Below, in pieces: positions 15,290 to 23,322 of a DNA stretch of 39,558 nt (positions are counted from its first letter, which is position 1; each line of letters opens with the position of its first letter). The DNA is taken from the NCBI GenBank assembly GCA_002747175.1, contig PDTK01000043.1, forward strand, positions 1 through 39,558, written 5' to 3'. The notes under the pieces are model-generated. The model did not search any database and was not told the DNA's origin. It was given only the letters and a program-made list of their open reading frames with translations. The position numbers and the translations under genes were made by a program. This DNA is from Deltaproteobacteria bacterium (GTDB lineage Bacteria > Desulfobacterota > Desulfobacteria > Desulfobacterales > Desulfosarcinaceae).

Positions 15290-17602
15290 ATGGCCAATGC
15301 AGAAATTTCACTGCCGATTGAGGAAGAAACGGGTCATGCGGCAATGACCGAGGCCCAGTACAAGTCAAAAATCGACGATATCGGCAAACGCCTCGGCGCC
15401 GCCAAAAATCTGGCCGAGGCCCTGATCAATCTGAAAGACGAAATCTGCGAACTGTTCGGCGCAGACCGGATCACCGTTTATGTTGTGGACGGCGTCAAAC
15501 GGGAACTGGTGTCACGCTTCAAATCCGGCAGTGAAGTCGCCGAAATACGGATACCGGTGGCCCCGACCAGCATTGCCGGATACGCCGCATTGAAACAGAC
15601 CCTGGTGAACATCAAGGATGTCTATAATCACCAGGAACTCAAGGCCATCGACCCCGAAATTCAATTCGACTCCAGTTGGGACCGACGGACCAGCTACCGC
15701 ACCAGGGAAATACTGGCCTATCCCATCGTGTACCAGAGATACCTCATGGGAACCCTGGAACTGATCAACCGCAAAGCCGAAGGCGGATTCAGCCGTGCGG
15801 ACGAAAAGGCGATCCAGGCGCTTTCCAAAATCATGGGGATCGCACTCTATAACCAGAAGCGCATCGCCGCCCGCGTCGGTCGAACGAACAAATACGATTA
15901 CCTGCTTGAAAACCATCTGCTCACCCAAAAGGAGCTGGCCAAGGCCATCAGCGACGCGGCACAAAAAAAAGAACCGGTTTCCACGATCCTGATGAAGGAC
16001 TACGAGATTCCCAAAAAGGAGATCGGCAGCGCACTGGAGAAATATTTCAAAACAAACTTCATCGAATACAACCCCAGCTATCCGATCCCCGGCGACTTGA
16101 TTCAGGGGCTCAAGGTGTCTTTTATGCGCACCAATATCTGGGTCCCCCTGAAAAGCGAAGACAACAAGGTGGTCGTTGCCGTAGACAATCCCCACGATCT
16201 CAAAAAGATCGACGAAATCAAAGCCCTGTTTCCCGGTCGCCTGGTGACTTTCTACGTCAGCCTCAAACAGGATATCCTGGATTTCATCAAACTCTTTACC
16301 CAGGACGAAAAAGAACTGGCCGAGATCGACGACATCCTTTCCCAGCTTCAGGATGAAGCCGAGGAAGTCGAAGAGGCTGAATCCAGTATGGGGGAAGAGG
16401 ACAGCGCGGTGGTTCAGTTGGTCAACAAGATCATCCTGGATGCCTACAGCCGAAGTGCGTCGGATATCCATATCGAACCCTATCCAGGCAAACAAAATAC
16501 CCAGGTGCGCATCCGCGTAGATGGATCCTGTACCGTCTACCAGACCATTCCTTTTTCATACAAAAACGCCGTTATATCAAGAATCAAGATTATGTCGGAC
16601 CTGGACATCGCCGAGCGGCGTCTGCCCCAGGACGGCAAAATCAAATTCAAGAAATACGGCGGCAAGGATATCGAACTGCGTGTGGCCACCATTCCCACCC
16701 AGGGCGGCCTGGAAGACGTGGTCATGCGTATCCTGGCTGCTGGTGAGCCCATTCCGCTGGACAAACTGGGTCTTTCCAAACGCAACCATAAGCAGTTCAT
16801 CAGTTGTGTCACCAAACCCTATGGCCTGATTTTTGTTTGTGGTCCCACAGGCTCGGGTAAAACCACCTCACTGCACTCGGCCATGAGCTTCATCAACAGG
16901 ACCGAGACCAAAATCTGGACCGCCGAGGATCCGGTGGAAATTACCCAGCGCGGACTTCGTCAAGTCCAGGTTAAGCCCAAAATCGGTTTCGATTTTGCTG
17001 CGGCCATGCGTGCCTTCCTGCGGGCCGACCCGGATGTGATTATGGTCGGTGAGATGCGTGACAAGGAGACCACATCCATCGGCATCGAAGCATCGCTTAC
17101 CGGTCACCTTGTTTTTTCGACCCTGCATACCAACTCGGCACCGGAAAGTATCACCCGTTTGCTGGATATGGGCATGGATCCTTTCAACTTTGCCGACGCC
17201 ATTTTATGTATCATGGCCCAGCGTCTGGTGCGCACCTTGTGCAAAGCCTGCAAGCGGGAGTACCACCCCTCCAGGGAGGAATTCGATGAACTGGTGCGCG
17301 AATACGGTGAAGCGGAATTCCAAAAAAACCTGGGCATCGAATACACTGACGATCTCATGCTGAACAAGGCCGAAGGTTGCGACCTGTGCAACAACACAGG
17401 GTATCGCGGCCGTATGGGTATCCATGAACTGCTCATGGGCACCGATGAGATGAAAAAATTGATCCAGACCAAAGCGGAGATGAAAATCATCCGCGAACAG
17501 GCCATTGGTGACGGTATGACCACCCTGAAACAGGACGGAATCGAAAAAGTATTTCTGGGGCATTGTGATTTGTTGGAGGTGAGAAAGGTCTGCATCAAAT
17601 AA
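15290..17602 (+). CDS. GspE/PilB-family assembly ATPase with N-terminal GAF domain
   Basis: The 770-aa cytoplasmic ATPase belongs to the type II secretion/type IV pilus assembly class. An N-terminal GAF-like sensor (about 25-195, including FGADRITVYVVDG and REILAYPIVYQRYLMGTLEL) is followed by an MshE/GspE N-domain-like region (about 205-355). The hexameric motor has Walker A GPTGSGKTTS (about 519-528), an Asp box ITQRGLRQVQVKP region, Walker B DPDVIMVGEMRD and a His box TGHLVFSTLHTN. A zinc-binding tetracysteine pair follows, CKAC (about 650-653) and CDLC (about 697-700), and then GYRGRMGIHELL. GAF fusion suggests ligand- or signal-controlled motor activity. No pilin, GspF or GspG genes lie nearby, so the machine it drives is encoded elsewhere. 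Confidence 0.92.
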   Translation: MANAEISLPIEEETGHAAMTEAQYKSKIDDIGKRLGAAKNLAEALINLKDEICELFGADRITVYVVDGVKRELVSRFKSGSEVAEIRIPVAPTSIAGYAALKQTLVNIKDVYNHQELKAIDPEIQFDSSWDRRTSYRTREILAYPIVYQRYLMGTLELINRKAEGGFSRADEKAIQALSKIMGIALYNQKRIAARVGRTNKYDYLLENHLLTQKELAKAISDAAQKKEPVSTILMKDYEIPKKEIGSALEKYFKTNFIEYNPSYPIPGDLIQGLKVSFMRTNIWVPLKSEDNKVVVAVDNPHDLKKIDEIKALFPGRLVTFYVSLKQDILDFIKLFTQDEKELAEIDDILSQLQDEAEEVEEAESSMGEEDSAVVQLVNKIILDAYSRSASDIHIEPYPGKQNTQVRIRVDGSCTVYQTIPFSYKNAVISRIKIMSDLDIAERRLPQDGKIKFKKYGGKDIELRVATIPTQGGLEDVVMRILAAGEPIPLDKLGLSKRNHKQFISCVTKPYGLIFVCGPTGSGKTTSLHSAMSFINRTETKIWTAEDPVEITQRGLRQVQVKPKIGFDFAAAMRAFLRADPDVIMVGEMRDKETTSIGIEASLTGHLVFSTLHTNSAPESITRLLDMGMDPFNFADAILCIMAQRLVRTLCKACKREYHPSREEFDELVREYGEAEFQKNLGIEYTDDLMLNKAEGCDLCNNTGYRGRMGIHELLMGTDEMKKLIQTKAEMKIIREQAIGDGMTTLKQDGIEKVFLGHCDLLEVRKVCIK

Positions 17603-17610
17603 TGTTAATC

Positions 17611-17690
17611 CATAAACGGCATCTTTCGGCCCAGGCCTCCGGTTTCAAAAGTTCTGCGGCCTTGCCCTGAACCAGAATCTGCCGTTTATG
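17611..17690. repeat. Inverted repeat between convergent genes
   Basis: CATAAACGGCA (17611-17621) is the exact reverse complement of TGCCGTTTATG (17680-17690), separated by 58 nt. The spacer contains smaller GC-rich pairing segments. It lies between the ATPase gene and the oppositely oriented protease gene, so it may act as a bidirectional transcription end or be a small mobile-element remnant. Confidence 0.5.
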
Positions 17691-17731
17691 AATCAACACG
17701 GCCACAGCCATCAACCCCAGCCTATATAAAA

Positions 17732-19576
17732 TTATTCTAAAAGCGGTTTTTCACGGGCAGTTCGGAACTTTTCCAACTGCCCGTCGTAGTAGGTGAGGTT
17801 GCTTTTTGCCAGCTTTTGGGCAATGGTTGCTGCGGCGATGGCCGCTTCGATGTGGCCGTTGACATACAGGCTTTCGGCCAGCGTGTCCATGACATGGGGT
17901 GTCTGCTCAATGTCCGCCGCCCGCCGGGCCAGGGAAAGCGCCAGGGTGCCATTGCGATGGGCCGGGTCTTCGCAGGTGGCCAGCATCCAGGCATAATTGT
18001 TCAATACGATGGCACTGTCCGGAGCCAGGTCGAGTGCCCGCCGGTAGGCCCGGGCGGCCTGTTCATAACGGTTCCTTCCGAAATAAAGATCCCCCAGCAT
18101 ACCATAAAGCTCGGCCGTGCCCTGGCCGTTACGATCGATCTCATTCAAAATAGCTTTTTCGATAAAGCGGTCATTCATTCGCTTGCCGGTCTGACCGAAA
18201 TTGAGCTGGTAGCCGACGATGGCCAAGAGTATCATGGTCACCGCATAAATTTGCAGACTGATGCGCACTTTACGGTCGTGTCGGACAATCCATGAGCGAT
18301 CTCTCTCGCAGCGCTGCAAAAAATCAACCCGCTGGCGGATACTGAAATGGTGCCAGTTGGGTTTGTCCGCCGATTGCCCGGATACGTCAACGATCTTTTG
18401 GAAGGTGGATATCAAGGAACCGGCACTGGAAAAGATCCGATACACGAAGGTATCGGCCTGGCGTTCGAAATTGCGCATGAAGTAGCCGAAAATATATCTG
18501 AAATACAATATGAAACCGACAATCATGAACAGGCTCTGCAATCCGGCAACAATGGTGCCCACACTCAGTCCGGTGAAAAATGCAAAGCGGTAGATCGGTT
18601 TGGAAATGATGATCAGATAAACGATTATATTGTGGGTGGAGAAAGCCACCACCGAAAAGCCCACCAGAAAAAGGATGTAATACAAGAGGTGGTATTTTTT
18701 GACGTGGCCGATTTCATGGGCGATGACGGCGTCCACTTCGTCGGGATCAAGGGACCGCAGCAAGGCATCGGTAACCAGGATATAGCGGAACCGGCTCACC
18801 AGCCCCATCACACCGGCCGTGATCATCCGGCCGCCGAAAATCGGCCAGTAAAGAATGTTGGCGTAATCGACCCTGGCCTGTCGGCAAACGGTTTCGATGC
18901 GCTTACGGTAAAAACCCGATTCCAGGGGACGGCAGCGCCATAGTTTTTGAACCATTAACGGCGCAAAAATCACGAGCACGATCAAAAAAACAAAGAAATA
19001 ACCAACCTCTCCGGCCGAAGAGGTCAGTACACGCCGGGGAAGTTCGAAGGGCAGGGCCAGAATCAGGTCGGCGATACCGGAAAGCAGCAGCCAGGGCAAA
19101 AGGACCGGTACACTGAACTGGATGTTGGAAACCACGTACGCTTTACGGCTCAAAACCGAATGGTAGATGCGAGCGTAGGCAGCGTGGGCATTGAACCATA
19201 CAAGTGCCAGGTAGCCGGTAAACAACAGCATGAAGAAGAGGGCTTCGAGGGTCGGAATGGCATCGAAGGGCCGGAAGCCGTAAAAAAAAGACGACATGTT
19301 GAGGCCGTAAATATCCACGGCGAACAGGACAACAGCCATAATCGATTGCCGGGTCAAAGCGGTGGTAAAGCGCCGATCGAGCGTATCGTATGATTGGGAG
19401 ACGCTATGGATGGGGATCAGGCGGCTGAACTGGCGTTTGGAAAACAGATGAAACAGCAGGATCAGGGAAACGAAGAAAATCAGGGTGTCGAGGGGTGCAA
19501 AATGGGTTTTCTCCGCAGGCGGATAGGTGGCGTAGATCAGCAGGGCAACGATGAAATAGATAAAATTGGCGAACAT
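17732..19576 (-). CDS. M48-family membrane zinc metalloprotease with TPR tail
   Basis: The 614-aa integral membrane protein has several hydrophobic helices in residues 1-210 and around 300-365. The catalytic zinc motif HEIGH is at 287-291, inside VIAHEIGHVKKYH, and a downstream ERQAD has its third ligand Glu at about 371. This layout is typical of the Ste24/HtpX M48 family, which degrades or processes membrane proteins. The last 130 residues hold at least two TPR units (AELYGMLGDLYFGRNRYEQA, and a second starting LDLAPDSAIVLNNYAW). The TPR tail may bind substrates or partners. It is the last gene of the maf-yggS-queH-protease operon, 35 bp after queH, and is convergent with the ATPase gene. 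Confidence 0.9.
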   Translation of the reverse strand: MFANFIYFIVALLIYATYPPAEKTHFAPLDTLIFFVSLILLFHLFSKRQFSRLIPIHSVSQSYDTLDRRFTTALTRQSIMAVVLFAVDIYGLNMSSFFYGFRPFDAIPTLEALFFMLLFTGYLALVWFNAHAAYARIYHSVLSRKAYVVSNIQFSVPVLLPWLLLSGIADLILALPFELPRRVLTSSAGEVGYFFVFLIVLVIFAPLMVQKLWRCRPLESGFYRKRIETVCRQARVDYANILYWPIFGGRMITAGVMGLVSRFRYILVTDALLRSLDPDEVDAVIAHEIGHVKKYHLLYYILFLVGFSVVAFSTHNIIVYLIIISKPIYRFAFFTGLSVGTIVAGLQSLFMIVGFILYFRYIFGYFMRNFERQADTFVYRIFSSAGSLISTFQKIVDVSGQSADKPNWHHFSIRQRVDFLQRCERDRSWIVRHDRKVRISLQIYAVTMILLAIVGYQLNFGQTGKRMNDRFIEKAILNEIDRNGQGTAELYGMLGDLYFGRNRYEQAARAYRRALDLAPDSAIVLNNYAWMLATCEDPAHRNGTLALSLARRAADIEQTPHVMDTLAESLYVNGHIEAAIAAATIAQKLAKSNLTYYDGQLEKFRTAREKPLLE

Positions 19577-19611
19577 GGTGTCTGGGTATCGGCTGGGATG
19601 GCTGGAAGATC

Positions 19612-20187
19612 CTATTCACCCGATCGGGTTTTCGGCGGCGGCACTGTTGTCGCTTTGGGCTTTTTGTAATAGCGTTCCTTTTCACTGTAAATGCAGCCAC
19701 AGTGCTGCTGGCGATACATACCCAAGCGCCTGGATTCGTCGATACCCGCCTTCCATCCGACACGGAAATCCTGGTAGTGAAATGGGACCCCCACTTTCTT
19801 GCCCACGGCTTCGCCGATGGATCGGATCTGATTGTGCTTCTGAAACCGGCTGTAGAGCAGGGTGCTGGAAAAACCGTCAAATTTTCCTTTTTTGGCGTAA
19901 TGGGCCGTCGCGGTCAGGCGGTCGTGATAACAATAGGTGCAGCGCTCTGCTTCCCGGAAGGCGACATTGCGGAGGAACGATTCCATATCGTAACCACTTT
20001 GATAGATCATTTTCAGGGCAATGCTGTCCGCATACGCTTTCAGGGTTTCTTCCCGCCGCATGCACTCCGTATAGGGGTGAATGTTGTTGCGGTAAAAAAA
20101 GCCCATGACGTCAATGCGCTCGTCGCGCATCACCTGAACCGGATAAATGCTGCAGGGGCCGCAGCAGATGTGCAAAAGCAGTTTCAT
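19612..20187 (-). CDS. queH: Epoxyqueuosine reductase QueH
   Basis: The 191-aa protein is the non-QueG type of epoxyqueuosine reductase (former DUF208), which performs the last step of tRNA queuosine synthesis. Cysteine motifs typical for its Fe-S cluster and a separate iron site are visible: HICCGPCS near the N-terminus, ERCTYCYHDR (about 90-99) and QQHCGCIYSEKER (about 168-180). Length is near the family norm. The start overlaps yggS by 4 bp on the minus strand, indicating translational coupling. The product is cytosolic. No other queuosine genes are in the window. Confidence 0.95.
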   Translation of the reverse strand: MKLLLHICCGPCSIYPVQVMRDERIDVMGFFYRNNIHPYTECMRREETLKAYADSIALKMIYQSGYDMESFLRNVAFREAERCTYCYHDRLTATAHYAKKGKFDGFSSTLLYSRFQKHNQIRSIGEAVGKKVGVPFHYQDFRVGWKAGIDESRRLGMYRQQHCGCIYSEKERYYKKPKATTVPPPKTRSGE

Positions 20188-20867
20188 CGGCGGGCCCCGA
20201 ATATGGCTGTGCCGATTCGTACCAGCGTTGCGCCCTCGGCAATGGCCACTTCGAAATCACCGGTCATGCCCATGGATAGCTCATCCATGCACACGCCGGG
20301 AATATGCTTGCCGGATATATGATCGCGCAGTTGGGCCAGCCGATTGAAAAAGGGCCGTGCCTGCTCAGGCGCGTCGAAAAAGGGGGGCATGGTCATCAAT
20401 CCTTTGACGCGGATATTTTCCAGTCCGCCCGCCTGTGCCACCAATTCCACGGCTTCGTCGGTGTCGATCCCGGATTTGGTTTCTTCACGACTAATGTTCA
20501 CCTGGATGAGGATGTCCTGAACCTTGTCATGTTTGCGGGCCTCTTTGTCCAGTGCCTTGGCCAGCTTCAGGGAATCCACCGAATGGATCAGATCGAACAT
20601 GCGCACGGCGTACTTGGCCTTGTTGGATTGCAGATGGCCGATAAAGTGCCACTGCACCGGACGGTCGTAGAGCGCATCGAATTTTTCGCGTGATTCCTGG
20701 ATATAATTTTCACCCAGAATGGTTGCACCGTCGTCGATGGCCTGGGCCACCCGTTCTACACTCATGGTCTTGCTTACCGCCACCAGACGGACGCTGTGGG
20801 GATCGCGTCCGCAGGCCTCGGCGGCGGCGACAATCCTTTGATGAATCCGTTCCAGGTTTTCCTTCAC
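20184..20867 (-). CDS. YggS-family pyridoxal-phosphate homeostasis protein
   Basis: The 227-aa protein has the single-domain TIM-barrel PLP fold of the YggS/PROSC family. The PLP-binding lysine lies in VAVSKTM (about 28-34). Other family motifs are GENYIQE, WHFIGHLQSNKAK, VQVNISREETKSG, GLMTMPPF and the C-terminal SMGMTGDFEVAIAEGATLVRIGTAIFG (split in two blocks). It keeps free PLP levels balanced and has no established enzymatic reaction. It overlaps maf upstream and queH downstream by 4 bp each, so the three are one coupled operon. Confidence 0.95.
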   Translation of the reverse strand: MKENLERIHQRIVAAAEACGRDPHSVRLVAVSKTMSVERVAQAIDDGATILGENYIQESREKFDALYDRPVQWHFIGHLQSNKAKYAVRMFDLIHSVDSLKLAKALDKEARKHDKVQDILIQVNISREETKSGIDTDEAVELVAQAGGLENIRVKGLMTMPPFFDAPEQARPFFNRLAQLRDHISGKHIPGVCMDELSMGMTGDFEVAIAEGATLVRIGTAIFGARR

Positions 20868-21499
20868 AGCTCAGATCCTTTCGTGCGGGACAAATCGTCC
20901 GGAATTCGGCGATCGGCATTGACAGCCCCCAGACGAAGCAGGTCTTCTACCACCTCGCACACCGGCAATCCCACCACATTGGTATAAGAACCATTGATAT
21001 TGCGTACCAGAAAGGTGCCCATTCCCTGTATGGCATAAGCCCCGGCCTTGTCAAAGGGTTCACCGGTCCGGATATACCTGTCGATCTCGTCCGCGTTGAG
21101 TGTCTTAAACTGCACATCCGTCTTGATCGCTTCACATACCAAGACCGATTTTGCCTTGCAGACGATGGCATAACCGGTATACACCGCATGGGCGTGGCCG
21201 CTCAATTGCCACAGCATTTCACGGGCTTCATCGGGATCGCCAGGCTTGCCTAGTATCCGGTCGTCGATGGTCACGATGGTATCGGCCCCGATGACCCAGT
21301 GCTCCGCATGGGACTGAGCCACGTCATCGGCCTTGGAGCGGGCCAGCGTCCGGACGAAATCGTCAGGCGCTCCCGGTTCGATAGCGTCCTCGTCAAAGGC
21401 GCTGGGAATAACCGTAAAGGTCAATCCGGCCTGTTCCAGCAGGTCGCGCCGTCGGGGGGACTGGGATGCCAGAATGAGTTTTGACGTTGCGGTTGGCAT
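20864..21499 (-). CDS. maf: Maf-family nucleoside triphosphate pyrophosphatase
   Basis: The 211-aa protein would hydrolyse non-canonical or pyrimidine nucleoside triphosphates to monophosphates. Maf motifs are LILASQSPRRRDLLEQAG at the N-terminus, the SAFDED segment, GADTIVTIDDRILGKP and YTGYAIV. The chosen ATG (21499) begins 5 residues before LILASQ as in relatives; the frame stays open from an ATG at 21535, which would add 12 polar residues without clear family support. It is the first gene of the minus-strand operon and diverges from the Rossmann-fold gene at 21679. Confidence 0.93.
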   Translation of the reverse strand: MPTATSKLILASQSPRRRDLLEQAGLTFTVIPSAFDEDAIEPGAPDDFVRTLARSKADDVAQSHAEHWVIGADTIVTIDDRILGKPGDPDEAREMLWQLSGHAHAVYTGYAIVCKAKSVLVCEAIKTDVQFKTLNADEIDRYIRTGEPFDKAGAYAIQGMGTFLVRNINGSYTNVVGLPVCEVVEDLLRLGAVNADRRIPDDLSRTKGSEL

Positions 21500-21678
21500 G
21501 GATGAACGATAATGGTCCTGTTCGCCCGTGTCCATCCGTAAATGGCCAATTTAACCGAACGGACACGACCAAGGGCAGGGGCGATCATTTTTTCGCCCTG
21601 CGATTATTTTTCCAGAATATAACCTAAGATAAGCGAACGGCCAATCGCTCAAATCAGGTATAACTATTATCAAATGCC

Positions 21679-22401
21679 ATGGTCGATGACAAGCAACAAA
21701 GCGTCAACTTAAACGGTTTAAATCGCTTCTGGATCGTCGGCGCCGGGCGTTTCGGCAGCCTGGCTGTCGAACGCATCGCCTGCGGCATTCCTGATGCGTC
21801 CATGACGGTGTTGGACAGTCGCAGGCCGGCCATTGATTATATCGATGAGGAAAAAGCCACCTTGATCCGTGAAGACGGCATCTCCTGGCTGGTGTCCCGG
21901 TTCAGGGCGGATGCGCCGGTTGACATGATCGTACCGGCGATACCGGTTCATCTTGTCTTTGAGTGGCTGAAGGCGAAGCTGTCTGATAAATTCGATTTTA
22001 CCCCCATACAAATACCCGCCGGATGGCTTGATTCGTTCCCCAACCCCATGCCCGGTAACACCGGACAGGTTTACGTCAGCCATGCAAATTTCATCTGTCC
22101 GGACAACTGCCCGGAACCGGAAGCCATATGCACCCATACCGGTAAACCGCGCCCAATGGATCTGTTTCGGCTGCTCGCCGGGTTGGACTTCGATGGTTTG
22201 ACCCCCATCGTCATTCGCAGCCACCAGTTGCTGCCCGGTGTCGGCGGTATTTTGCCCACCGAACTAATGAACGCCCTGGTAAACGCCCTGAACTGGGGCC
22301 GATCCAGTGATCACCGAATCCTGATGATCGCCACGGCCTGTCGCTGCCATGGCGTGGTAGATTTTATACGACTCGAAAACAAGGATGGTGACAAGGTGTG
22401 A
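21679..22401 (+). CDS. Unrecognised NAD(P)-binding Rossmann-fold protein
   Basis: The 240-aa protein begins with a clear dinucleotide-binding glycine motif, FWIVGAGRFGSLAVERI (GxGxxG at about 20-25), followed by an acidic VLDSRRP that would end beta2. The central part has CPDNCPEP (about 147-154) followed by a third cysteine (CTHTG), a possible metal or Fe-S binding pair. A C-terminal section contains RSHQLLPGVGGILP and TACRCHG. TrkA-N-type potassium-channel domains and dehydrogenases share the N-terminal fold, but I cannot name the family with confidence. The ATG at 21679 lacks a clear ribosome binding site. It diverges from maf and precedes RNA element copy 2. Confidence 0.8.
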   Translation: MVDDKQQSVNLNGLNRFWIVGAGRFGSLAVERIACGIPDASMTVLDSRRPAIDYIDEEKATLIREDGISWLVSRFRADAPVDMIVPAIPVHLVFEWLKAKLSDKFDFTPIQIPAGWLDSFPNPMPGNTGQVYVSHANFICPDNCPEPEAICTHTGKPRPMDLFRLLAGLDFDGLTPIVIRSHQLLPGVGGILPTELMNALVNALNWGRSSDHRILMIATACRCHGVVDFIRLENKDGDKV

Positions 22402-22416
22402 ATCGTAGTGATTTCC

Positions 22417-22445
22417 TTGACTTTTTACCTGAACCCCGTTAATAG
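22417..22445 (+). promoter_or_regulatory. Putative sigma-70 promoter for RNA element copy 2 and tRNA-Leu
   Basis: TTGACT (22417-22422) and TAATAG (22440-22445) are separated by 17 bp. Transcription would begin near 22452 and run through the structured element into tRNA-Leu. The -35 is strong and the -10 is weak. Confidence 0.45.
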
Positions 22446-22509
22446 CTGACTCACGAACGACAGCGGTTCACGATACTTGGGTCGCTGAAGATCGAAACAA
22501 AATGCCGTA

Positions 22510-22660
22510 TTTGTTCACGGTGTAAACATCTTGTAAAACACGGCCGGTAAGTGTTTACAGGATGACGCAGACGCGCGGATTCGGGCACACAGACGTATGG
22601 GTCACATACTTCAAGAGCTCGGTAACAAACTAGCTGCGGCGCCCTGTGAACGTTTACAAT
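22510..22660 (+). ncRNA. Candidate structured RNA, copy 2 (leader of tRNA-Leu)
   Basis: GTTCAC (22513-22518) pairs with GTGAAC (22646-22651) as the closing stem, with two further G-C pairs after a bulged T. The 3' core 22575-22652 aligns over 78 nt without gaps to copy 3 and matches it at 61 positions. TGTAAAC (22520-22526 region) is complementary to GTTTACA at both 22553-22559 and 22652-22658, so two folds are mutually exclusive. The element ends 2 nt before tRNA-Leu and is downstream of a promoter-like site. It is not a known RNA family that I recognise. Confidence 0.5.
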
Positions 22661-22662
22661 AT

Positions 22663-22750
22663 GCCTGGGTGGCGGAATAGGTAGACGCAAGGGACTTAAA
22701 ATCCCTCGGAGCATAGCTCCGTACGAGTTCGATTCTCGTCCCGGGCACCA
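22663..22750 (+). tRNA. tRNA-Leu (anticodon UAA)
   Basis: The 88-nt gene has the long variable arm of class II tRNAs. The acceptor stem GCCTGGG pairs with CCCGGGC (one G-T pair), followed by discriminator A and encoded CCA at 22748-22750. The anticodon stem AGGGA/TCCCT holds the loop CTTAAAA, giving UAA, which reads UUA. A variable-arm hairpin, GGAGC-ATA-GCTCC, follows, then a T arm with TTCGATT. A terminator lies at 22760-22789. Confidence 0.96.
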
Positions 22751-22759
22751 ATTAATGAG

Positions 22760-22789
22760 GGGGTAGCGTTATTCGCTTTACCCCTTTTT
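22760..22789 (+). terminator. Rho-independent terminator after tRNA-Leu
   Basis: GGGGTA (22760-22765) pairs with TACCCC (22779-22784); GCG and CGC extend the stem after a two-base bulge. TTTTT follows at 22785-22789. Confidence 0.75.
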
Positions 22790-22831
22790 CATTTCTTCGC
22801 GTCTTGCCTGACCTGAAAAAAGGCACTGGCG

Positions 22832-23265
22832 TGTCATGCCGGACTTGATCCGGCATCCAGATATAGAGAAAAACTTTTCCGGGCGCTTGGCTGTCGGGCG
22901 ACGGTCCGGCTCAATATTACCATGTTCGGTCCAGCGCTATGGATAAATGGAAGATTTTGGAGGTGGAATGTGTCCGCTTCAGCCAATTCGAGTTGTATAA
23001 TGTGATGGTCTCTGCGTTCAAAAGTTAGTCATATCAACCGGATTGCCATGATAATTTTGTTCTGTACAGCGGAACAGATACCTGAGTTGAGCCATTAGCA
23101 GTTCGTTTTTACGGTGGGATACGAATGATTGAGTTGGGAAGTAGATTGTGGTAGGAATTTTCCGTATAAAATCGAAAACATTTATTTTGTCGTCCCAACA
23201 CAGGCAGGGCCGGGCAATCTTTTTCGCCCCTACAATGATTTTGGATCCCCGCCGCGGGAATGACA
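22832..23265. repeat. 434-bp non-coding block bounded by imperfect inverted repeats
   Basis: The left end reads TGTCATGCCGGA...TCCGGCATCCA (22832-22859). The right end, TGGATCCCCGCCGCGGGAATGACA (23242-23265, given here as TGGATCCCCG and CGGGAATGACA halves), is its imperfect reverse complement. Each end is also a small palindrome of the type common in dispersed proteobacterial repeats. The inside shows no convincing gene. CTGGCG occurs directly left of the block (22826-22831) and again 3 nt after the right end (23269-23274). The block occupies the upstream region of the DAHP synthase gene. An 82-codon minus-strand frame starting in the right repeat is probably not a gene. Confidence 0.5.
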
Positions 23266-23322
23266 TATCTGGCGGATTTTACGAAACGATCAACCTATAG
23301 GAGACTCAGAACCATACCAATC

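Noticed and set aside
15512..16495. 327-codon frame antisense to the GAF-ATPase gene
   Set aside because: Opposite-strand shadow of conserved coding sequence with no domain or ribosome binding site.
16849..16878. Possible complete type IV pilus locus
   Set aside because: Only the motor ATPase is present; no pilin, platform or secretin genes lie in the window.
22510..22660. Integron attC site
   Set aside because: The GTTTACA core-like heptamers do not have the paired inverse-core arrangement, and no integrase or cassette structure is present.
23018..23266. 82-codon minus-strand frame inside the inverted-repeat block
   Set aside because: It begins within a dispersed palindromic repeat (MSFPRR-type start), has no ribosome binding site and shows no family resemblance.
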